From: Nitratireductor aquimarinus
GTDB lineage: Bacteria > Pseudomonadota > Alphaproteobacteria > Rhizobiales > Rhizobiaceae
Direction: 5' to 3'
Assembly (NCBI RefSeq): GCF_017255295.1
Contig: NZ_JAFKDE010000002.1
Span: 839,789 to 903,788, forward strand
Length of the DNA stretch: 64,000 nt
In this document: positions 58,900 to 64,000 of the stretch, in pieces
How the letters are laid out: every line of letters begins with the position of its first letter
How positions within the stretch are numbered: position 1 is the first letter of the stretch
Translations under genes and position numbers: made by a program
Notes under the pieces: generated by a model
What the model was told of the DNA's origin: nothing
The model's input: only the letters and a program-made list of their open reading frames with translations
The model's database searches: none

Positions 58900-60025
58900 C
58901 AGCAACGCTGGGCCTGCGGTCGCCCGCTCGCCCCAACGCCCGCCATTGATACGCAACATTGCCTTCTGGCTGTTGGCGGCGCTGGCGCTTGTGCTGTTCC
59001 TCTACGTGTTCAGCTCGATCCTGCTGCCTTTCCTCGCCGGCATGGTTCTGGCCTATTTTCTGGACCCGGTCGCCGACCGGCTGGAGCGCATGGGCCTGTC
59101 GCGCACCTCGGCCACGGTGGTGATCCTGATCGGCTTCGTGGTCGTTTTGGCGGTCGGGCTGATGATTGTGGTGCCGGTGCTTGGCAAGCAGCTTGCGGAT
59201 TTCGCCAGCCGCCTGCCGGAGTATCTCACACGCCTTCATGAGCTGATGATCCGGCTGGAGCCGAAATGGGTCGACAGCCTGCTGAACGGCGAGACGGAAG
59301 CGCTGCGCGAAAACCTGACCTCCATCCTGGCGCAGGGCACAAGCTTCCTGGGCACGCTGTTCAAATCCGTATGGAGTTCGGGTGTCGCCATCGTCAACGT
59401 GGCGAGCCTTTTCGTGGTCACGCCGGTGGTTGCCTTCTACATGCTGCTCGACTGGGACCGCATGGTGGAAAAGGTGGACAGCTGGGTGCCGCGCGACCAT
59501 GTGGAGACGGTGCGCCAGATCGCCCGCGACATCAATGTGGCGACGGCAGGGTTCGTGCGCGGGCAGGGCACGCTGTGCCTTATCCTCGGCGTCTTCTATG
59601 CGGTCGGCCTTTCGCTGGTCGGGCTCAATTTCGGCCTGCTGATCGGTCTGTTCGCCGGCCTTATCAGCTTCATTCCCTATGTCGGCTCGCTGGTCGGCTT
59701 CGGCCTGTCCATCGGCATTGCCGTGGTGCAGTTCTGGCCGGAATGGTGGTGGGTGCTGGCGGTGGCCGCAATCTTCTTCTCCGGCCAGTTTCTCGAAGGC
59801 AACATCCTGCAGCCCAAACTGGTGGGCAAGAGCGTGGGCCTGCATCCTGTCTGGCTGATGTTCGCGCTGTTCGCCTTTGGTTATCTGTTCGGCTTTGCAG
59901 GCCTTCTGATCGCCGTTCCTGCGGCTGCGGCGGTGGCCGTGCTCGTGCGTTTTGCGATCAAGCAATATCTCGCTTCGCCGCTCTATAGCGGGCATCAGAA
60001 GCCGGGCAATACGCCCGAATCCTAG
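58865..60025 (+). CDS. AI-2E transporter family (PerM-like) membrane protein
   Basis: A 386-residue inner-membrane protein with about eight hydrophobic segments: two or three near the N-terminus, a hydrophilic region (about 95-200) and a C-terminal block of helices with LISFIPYVGSLVGF. Family members are named after the AI-2 exporter TqsA, but most have no proven substrate. The start shown is GTG, which overlaps the preceding gene by 35 bases; a later in-frame start is possible. Confidence 0.88.
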   Translation: MDTQKVTPKDTDSNAGPAVARSPQRPPLIRNIAFWLLAALALVLFLYVFSSILLPFLAGMVLAYFLDPVADRLERMGLSRTSATVVILIGFVVVLAVGLMIVVPVLGKQLADFASRLPEYLTRLHELMIRLEPKWVDSLLNGETEALRENLTSILAQGTSFLGTLFKSVWSSGVAIVNVASLFVVTPVVAFYMLLDWDRMVEKVDSWVPRDHVETVRQIARDINVATAGFVRGQGTLCLILGVFYAVGLSLVGLNFGLLIGLFAGLISFIPYVGSLVGFGLSIGIAVVQFWPEWWWVLAVAAIFFSGQFLEGNILQPKLVGKSVGLHPVWLMFALFAFGYLFGFAGLLIAVPAAAAVAVLVRFAIKQYLASPLYSGHQKPGNTPES

Positions 60026-60036
60026 GACGACAAGAA

Positions 60037-60714
60037 ATGCCTTCCCGCCAGCTTCCGCTAGACCTGCCTTCCGGAGAAGCGCTGACACGCGATGATCTCG
60101 TGGTGACGCCCGCCAATGCGCGCGCGGCGGCGCTGATCGAGAACTGGCCGTCCTGGCCCGCGCCGGTGGTGATCCTTGCAGGCCCCGCCGGCAGCGGAAA
60201 ATCGCATCTGGCGGCCATCTGGTGCGAGGAGGCGGATGCCGCCGTCATCGCGCCCGATGGCATTGGCGCGGAGGCCATCGAGCTGGCCGGGGAGCGGCCG
60301 ATCCTGATCGACAACGCCGATCGTGGCCCGGTGGACGAGAACGGTCTTTTTCACCTGATCAATGCGGCGCGCGCCGGCGGACAGCCCATGCTTCTCACCG
60401 CGCGCAGCTTTCCTGGCGCGTGGGGCGTGAAGCTGCCGGATCTTCTGTCGCGTTTGAAGGCGGCTGCGACCGTCGAGATCGACGAGCCCGACGACATGCT
60501 GCTTGCCGGCGTCATCACCAAGCTCTTCGCCGACCGGCAGGTGGATGTGGAGCCGCATGTGGTGCAGTTTCTGGTGCGCCGCATCGAGCGCTCTCTGTCG
60601 AGCGCGATCAGCGCCGTCGACGCCATCGACCGCGCCGCACTGGAGCGCAAGACGCGCATCACAAGGCCGCTGGCAGCCGAGGTGATCAACGCGCTTGAGG
60701 CAAAGGCTTCCTGA
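60037..60714 (+). CDS. hdaA: HdaA-type DnaA-like regulator
   Basis: A 225-residue AAA+ protein related to DnaA domain III but without the DNA-binding domain IV, as in HdaA/Hda, which promotes inactivation of DnaA after initiation. It begins PSRQLPLDLPSGEALTRDD, carrying the clamp-binding type QLPLDL motif, and has Walker A GPAGSGKS (49-56) and the acidic ILIDNAD. It follows the permease gene by 11 bases. Confidence 0.9.
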   Translation: MPSRQLPLDLPSGEALTRDDLVVTPANARAAALIENWPSWPAPVVILAGPAGSGKSHLAAIWCEEADAAVIAPDGIGAEAIELAGERPILIDNADRGPVDENGLFHLINAARAGGQPMLLTARSFPGAWGVKLPDLLSRLKAAATVEIDEPDDMLLAGVITKLFADRQVDVEPHVVQFLVRRIERSLSSAISAVDAIDRAALERKTRITRPLAAEVINALEAKAS

Positions 60715-60867
60715 AGCCGGACCATTTGCGCCCCACGTGAAAATCGGCCTCCTGGTGACAGCGCTGTTCCATCAATGGCTTTGCGCGCCGCGCAGCCAGC
60801 GTCGGAACCATTTGCGTCTCTGTCGGTTTGTTTCCCCGAAGCGAACCAACACGCGAAGGAGCGCCAG

Positions 60868-61083
60868 ATGGACCATGAACAGAAAGAACGCACGACCGTT
60901 GTGACCACCGGAAGCGGCGGTGGCGGCGGGGCAGGCTGGTTTATCGCCGGCGGCCTGATCGTGGCGCTGATTCTGGGCGGTTTCCTCTTCTTCGGCGGCT
61001 TTGTCGGCGGCGGCGGAAATGGCGGCATCAACATTGATGTGCCCGAAAAGGTGACCATCGAGACGCCCAAGCCTGCCGAATGA
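60868..61083 (+). CDS. Small glycine-rich membrane protein
   Basis: A 71-residue protein with a hydrophilic start, one glycine-rich hydrophobic segment (about 26-50, GWFIAGGLIVALILGGFLF) and an acidic C-terminal end likely outside the membrane. AAGGAG at good spacing precedes the ATG. I do not recognise a family. It follows hdaA by about 150 bases on the same strand. Confidence 0.65.
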   Translation: MDHEQKERTTVVTTGSGGGGGAGWFIAGGLIVALILGGFLFFGGFVGGGGNGGINIDVPEKVTIETPKPAE

Positions 61084-61093
61084 TGAACTGCGC

Positions 61094-61130
61094 GCGGGCG
61101 GCGCCCGGGGCTTGCCCCGGAGCTGCCCGC
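61094..61130. terminator. Long GC-rich hairpin between convergent genes
   Basis: Outer arms GCGGGC and GCCCGC enclose an inner stem CCGGGGC and GCCCCGG with a 2-base loop. It lies between the small membrane protein gene and the convergent UspA-like gene. No T-tract, so the terminator role is probable but not certain. Confidence 0.55.
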
Positions 61131-61141
61131 TCTCCAGAGGC

Positions 61142-61555
61142 TCAGCGCACGATAAAGACCGAAACCGGCGTGTGGGAGGCAAGATAACCGGCGTTTGACG
61201 CGAATATGTGATCTGCAAATGTCGGCACGTGCGACGCCATCACGACAAGGTCGGCGCCAATTTCTCCCACGGTGCGCCCCAGAACGTCATCGAGATCGCG
61301 CACGGGATCGTGGCTAACCGCTGTCTTGACCTCTATGCCAACGCCATCGTCATTGCTGCGGGCTTCTGCAAATTGGGTGAGCTTGGCCGCGAAATCCGCT
61401 TCGCCATGGGCCACCGAGCTGGGCAGCGCGGTCGTCACACCCACATAGCACAGCGACGCGCCGTAGAGTTTTGCGAGGCCGGATGCGGCATCAAGCGCTT
61501 TGTCCAGCTTGTCGGCATGTGCGAGGTCGACGGGAACCATGATTCTCTTGAACAT
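61142..61555 (-). CDS. UspA-like universal stress protein without the usual ATP motif
   Basis: A 137-residue Usp-fold protein starting MFKRIMVPVDLAHADKLDKA. The usual C-terminal nucleotide motif (G-x2-G-x9-G-S/T) is absent; in its place stands SHVPTFADHIFASNAG, so it probably belongs to the non-ATP-binding group. GGAGGAAAATCG precedes the ATG. A FixK/FNR-like site lies about 90 bases upstream, which suggests induction at low oxygen. Confidence 0.85.
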   Translation of the reverse strand: MFKRIMVPVDLAHADKLDKALDAASGLAKLYGASLCYVGVTTALPSSVAHGEADFAAKLTQFAEARSNDDGVGIEVKTAVSHDPVRDLDDVLGRTVGEIGADLVVMASHVPTFADHIFASNAGYLASHTPVSVFIVR

Positions 61556-61642
61556 CGATTTTCCTCCTCGTTTCAGGGCAAGACGCCCGGTTTCTCCAAC
61601 ACTTCGAATGTCTGAACCCTGACAGTTCGGGGGCAGGGCGCA

Positions 61643-61656
61643 TTGACCTGAGGCAA
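61643..61656 (-). promoter_or_regulatory. FixK/FNR-like box upstream of the UspA-like gene
   Basis: Read on the gene strand the site is TTGCC-TCAG-GTCAA, one mismatch from the TTGAC-N4-GTCAA form recognised by FixK/FNR proteins. It lies about 90 bases before the start codon, which would fit a leader of some 50 bases. Confidence 0.45.
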
Positions 61657-61721
61657 ATTATCGATTTTGCGCTGCACCCCCTTGCTTTCGATATCTGCAG
61701 ACCCTAATGAAGCCGAACGTT

Positions 61722-61798
<77 letters not shown>

Positions 61799-61874
61799 TC
61801 TTTTCGCATGCTGCCCTGTGTGGCATGTTGCTTGTTTCGGCGTTTCGACGCCTGCAGGGAACGAGGTTCAAGAC

Positions 61875-62180
61875 GTGTCTGCGCGCATTTTCAGCCCGGC
61901 CAAGACGGCCATGCAGTCCGGCAAGGCCAAAACCGGCCGTTGGGTTCTCGAATTCGATCCGGCAGTACCGCGCAAGATCGATCCGCTGATGGGCTATACT
62001 TCTTCGTCCGACATGAAGAGCCAGGTTCGCCTGACTTTCGAGAGCCGGGAAGAGGCGGTCGCCTATGCGGAGCGTAACGGCATTCCTTTCCGTGTGGAAG
62101 AACCGCATCAGCCCAAGCGCCGTCAGGTTTCCTACTCTGACAATTTCCGCTATGACCGCAAGACCCCGTGGACGCACTGA
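61875..62180 (+). CDS. NDUFS4-like ETC complex I subunit
   Basis: A 101-residue soluble protein of the NDUFS4/18-kDa complex I accessory family found in alphaproteobacteria. It starts ARIFSPAKTAMQSGKAKTG and holds WVLEFDP, the GYTSSSDMKSQVRL loop and FESREEAVAYAERNG, ending in the aromatic, basic NFRYDRKTPW. The start is GTG with GAGG nearby. It lies between two tRNA genes and far from any nuo genes. Confidence 0.92.
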   Translation: MSARIFSPAKTAMQSGKAKTGRWVLEFDPAVPRKIDPLMGYTSSSDMKSQVRLTFESREEAVAYAERNGIPFRVEEPHQPKRRQVSYSDNFRYDRKTPWTH

Positions 62181-62198
62181 TTTCTGCTTCCACATCGT

Positions 62199-62275
62199 GG
62201 TCCCGTAGCTCAGTTGGATAGAGCACCGGCCTTCTAAGCCGATGGTCGCAGGTTCGAATCCTGCCGGGATCGCCA
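62199..62275 (+). tRNA. tRNA-Arg (anticodon TCT)
   Basis: A 77-base cloverleaf with acceptor arms GGTCCCG and CGGGATC (one G-T pair), discriminator G and an encoded CCA. The anticodon loop CCTTCTAAG gives TCT. T arm GCAGGTTCGAATCCTGC. Sequence character changes directly after this gene, so its 3' end is a candidate attachment site. Confidence 0.97.
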
Positions 62276-62477
62276 GCAAAGTCAACGACTTAGAGCTTTC
62301 TTCTTCCGATTTCACGTTGCGTCATGTTGCAACTGACTATCCTTGATTTTCAAGGATTTTCCGTCATGCCCGGCTATTCCACGCGACATGGATGCAACAT
62401 GTGGGGCATTTTAGACCACTTTTTATCACTTTGTGCTGTCCCGTGATTCTTCTACCGTTAGTTGATCGAATCAACTG
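62276..62477. other. AT-richer junction after tRNA-Arg with inverted repeats
   Basis: About 200 bases without a gene. Inverted repeats CATGTTGCA (62323-62331) and TGCAACATG (62393-62401) flank a small hairpin, ATCCTTGA and TCAAGGAT (62339-62357) followed by TTT, which may terminate the tRNA transcript. The layout resembles the attachment-site flank of an integrated element. Confidence 0.5.
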
Positions 62478-62990
62478 ATGGGTAAAGAAATGGAAGTTTT
62501 ATTTTCTCAAGAGCTGGTCAGTCACTCTGATCTAAAAGTCGGTGGGATCGCGATATTCGAAGGGGGGCTTATTTTAAAGATCGAAGACGAACCAGATGGG
62601 GCTTCCATTGTCGGATTCCTGAAAGGAGGAGAGGATGGAGGGTTTTGTTGGCGACGTTTATCCAATCAACAAGAATGTAATTCGCTAGGCACAGATTGGC
62701 TGCTTACGATAGAGCCAGCTTGCGATGAAAAAAATAAGCAATCAGACAACCGAGAGTACGCTGATGGGACCCCATTCTATCTGGGTAGGGAGGGGTTTTT
62801 TGCTAGGTTCCAGAAAGGAAGACAGCAACAGGGTGGCTCAGGCCCGTGTGATTTTGATCTGAAAAATAATAAAAAAGCTAAACAAGCATTTTCTGGTAAC
62901 CCAGTTTACGATGCAGCGATTTGGTTAAGTCGGGAGCACTACGAGTCGCCGCATTCCAAACCGCTCGTCAAGTATTGCAGCAGCAGTTGA
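62478..62990 (+). CDS. Uncharacterised protein in atypical DNA
   Basis: I do not recognise this 170-residue protein. It has no signal peptide or membrane segment. Residues 20-75 look beta-rich (GGIAIFEGGLILKIED, IVGFLKGGEDGG), and the C-terminal half is rich in Lys, Asn, Gln and Ser (FDLKNNKKAKQ). Codon use is visibly AT-richer than upstream: a hand count at 62641-62700 gives about 43 percent GC. It is the first gene after the tRNA-Arg junction and is probably acquired. The ATG at 62478 or the one three codons later could be the start. Confidence 0.6.
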   Translation: MGKEMEVLFSQELVSHSDLKVGGIAIFEGGLILKIEDEPDGASIVGFLKGGEDGGFCWRRLSNQQECNSLGTDWLLTIEPACDEKNKQSDNREYADGTPFYLGREGFFARFQKGRQQQGGSGPCDFDLKNNKKAKQAFSGNPVYDAAIWLSREHYESPHSKPLVKYCSSS

Positions 62991-63192
62991 AATGGGAATG
63001 AGCCTAACGGTGGCGCGCTTGAGGTAGGAAAAATTTTGCCGATCCTCAAGTAGGCAAATTTGCACTCTTCCGCTTCTCGGCGCGCTTTCGCCAGAGCCTC
63101 TCTCGGCTGGTGCGCTGATCTTTGCATACATTGGAGCAATTGACCCGCCCTCGACCGTTGCTGCACCTTCCTTGCAAAATGGGAGGGAAATC

Positions 63193-63435
63193 ATGCACGG
63201 CATAGTGAAATTCGCTGGTGGGCTTACGGTTCTTGTAGGTCTCGCGGCTTTGGTCTTCGGCATCATGGTTGTGGCCGATGCCGGTCCGGGGTCTGTAATG
63301 GTGCTAGGATTTGGATTGTCTGTGATCTTATCTGGTGCCGTGTTGTATTGTTTCGGCGCAATTGTGGAGCATCTAGCCGCGATCCGCTCCAGTAATGCCG
63401 AATTGCTCGCGGTATTGCGCGGCAGTTCTCGCTGA
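63193..63435 (+). CDS. Small two-helix membrane protein of unknown function
   Basis: An 80-residue protein with two hydrophobic segments (about 5-25, TVLVGLAALVFGIMVV, and 33-55) and a hydrophilic C-terminal helix. GGGAGGGAAATC precedes the ATG at 63193; a start seven codons upstream lacks a site. No family recognised. About 200 bases upstream hold nothing I can identify. Confidence 0.6.
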   Translation: MHGIVKFAGGLTVLVGLAALVFGIMVVADAGPGSVMVLGFGLSVILSGAVLYCFGAIVEHLAAIRSSNAELLAVLRGSSR

Positions 63436-63528
63436 GATGCAGAACACGCGTGCTAATTCGTTTGCGGAGTCCGTAATTTACTAGCGCTTTACCACGCACA
63501 GGCGTTTTCAATTCTATGTGAAGGATGG

Positions 63529-63557
63529 AGGGCGGCGATCTTATTCATCGCCGCCCT
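63529..63557 (-). terminator. Hairpin between convergent genes at the right end
   Basis: AGGGCGGCGAT and ATCGCCGCCCT form a perfect 11-base stem with a 7-base loop, 6 bases after the stop of the minus-strand gene. T-tracts are weak on both sides. Confidence 0.65.
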
Positions 63558-63563
63558 ATTAGG

Positions 63564-64000
63564 TTACGCTGCCGAAATTGCTTTGTGGTTGGTATTTGCA
63601 ATCAGGCGGGGAAGGTAGGGAAGCGCGGCGGGATCCCGGGTGTTGAAGTATCTTTCAGAGTGTTCTGGAATCCAGACGGTATCAACAAACTCGATAAACA
63701 GCGGCAACATACTATTGGGATATTGCCTGACTTCGCCCTCCCACTCTTCCGTAACATGAACATACATACTGTAGTTGTCGGATACAGAAGGGTGTTCGGC
63801 ACGAAGCCACTTCGAAAACAGCATGCCGACACTGGTGTCCGGACGGATCTGTTTCCCGTCCGGTGCGAAGTCCTGCATGATTGTCAACGGCGGAGTAAAA
63901 GTCGGCCATTGGGCGGCGCAAAAGTAGTCCACTTTGCGCTGCAAGCGGGGAACGTCGGGAGGGCGTAGCCCGACCAGAGTTTCCCGCTTGCAGCGTCGGC
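63564..64000 (-). CDS. Uncharacterised protein, 5' end cut by window
   Basis: The frame is open from the window edge (base 64000) to the stop at 63564, so the start lies outside; 144 residues are visible. A TTG at 63944 is not needed as start. The visible part has a cluster of aromatic residues (YFCAAQWPTF, DNYSMYVHVTEEWEG) and ends FNTRDPAALPYLPRL. No domain recognised. It belongs to the atypical region after tRNA-Arg. Confidence 0.5.
   Translation of the reverse strand, partial: RRCKRETLVGLRPPDVPRLQRKVDYFCAAQWPTFTPPLTIMQDFAPDGKQIRPDTSVGMLFSKWLRAEHPSVSDNYSMYVHVTEEWEGEVRQYPNSMLPLFIEFVDTVWIPEHSERYFNTRDPAALPYLPRLIANTNHKAISAA

Noticed and set aside
58853..60088. 411-residue open frame opposite the AI-2E family gene
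   Set aside because: Its translation is a Gln/His/Glu-rich reversed membrane protein, not a real gene.
63525..63968. 147-residue plus-strand frame at the right end
   Set aside because: Opposite an open minus-strand frame with better composition and a hairpin after its stop. Evidence for either is limited, but I prefer the minus strand.

Overview
The window is a GC-rich stretch of chromosome that looks like a Hyphomicrobiales (Rhizobiales) alphaproteobacterium, probably near Phyllobacteriaceae (Mesorhizobium or Nitratireductor type). The reasons are gene order and content: rpsF-rpsR-rplI with dnaB-alr-radA-cvpA-purF, lptF-lptG-lptD-surA-pdxA-rsmA divergent from pepA-holC, fabD-fabG-acpP-fabF-mltG-yicC-gmk, an HdaA-type DnaA homologue, a periplasmic RNase T2, Omp25-like barrels and an NDUFS4-like complex I subunit. 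Species assignment is inference. Nearly all of the first 62.2 kb is ordinary core chromosome. The last 1.8 kb, after a tRNA-Arg gene, is visibly different.

Layout. 1-3.6 kb: an Atm1-type ABC exporter cut by the window start, then psd-pssA (phosphatidylethanolamine synthesis). 3.8-14.9 kb, mostly minus strand: an acyltransferase, an SDR, purF, cvpA, radA, alr, dnaB, cfa and the ribosomal genes rplI, rpsR and rpsF. 15.2-18.7 kb: an unknown gene divergent from a WYL regulator, an ABC-2 exporter pair and a small membrane protein. 18.9-25.9 kb, plus strand: fatty-acid synthesis with a GNAT gene inserted, then mltG, a YicC endoribonuclease and gmk. 26.0-33.7 kb, minus strand: LPS transport (lptF, lptG, lptD), a SurA-like chaperone, pdxA and rsmA. 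34.0-36.0 kb: pepA and holC. 36.2-44.0 kb: a HAD hydrolase, an ABC-F ATPase, a glycine-rich secreted protein, DinB, GST, ndk and a GGDEF/EAL protein. 44.0-48.3 kb, minus strand: SDR, uvrC, pgsA, moaD and moaE. 48.6-53.5 kb: two related outer-membrane barrels, a cation antiporter, RNase T2, a secreted unknown and rlmJ. 53.6-61.6 kb: a molybdopterin oxidoreductase, purM-purN plus a DUF1801 protein, a CDP-alcohol transferase with an AI-2E family permease and hdaA, a small membrane protein and a UspA-like protein. 61.7-62.3 kb: tRNA-Pro(TGG), an NDUFS4-like gene and tRNA-Arg(TCT). 62.3-64 kb: AT-richer, unrecognised genes that look like the edge of an element inserted at tRNA-Arg.

A common theme is envelope building: phospholipid head groups (psd, pssA, pgsA and a second CDP-alcohol transferase), acyl chains (the FAS cluster, a PlsC-like enzyme, cfa), LPS transport and the peptidoglycan enzymes alr and mltG. 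I found no CRISPR array, transposase, integrase or rRNA. I did not find a convincing new multi-gene system. The best leads are the tRNA-Arg island edge, the WYL regulator with its palindromic operator and unknown partner gene, an RNase T2 with an altered catalytic motif, and several repeat families.
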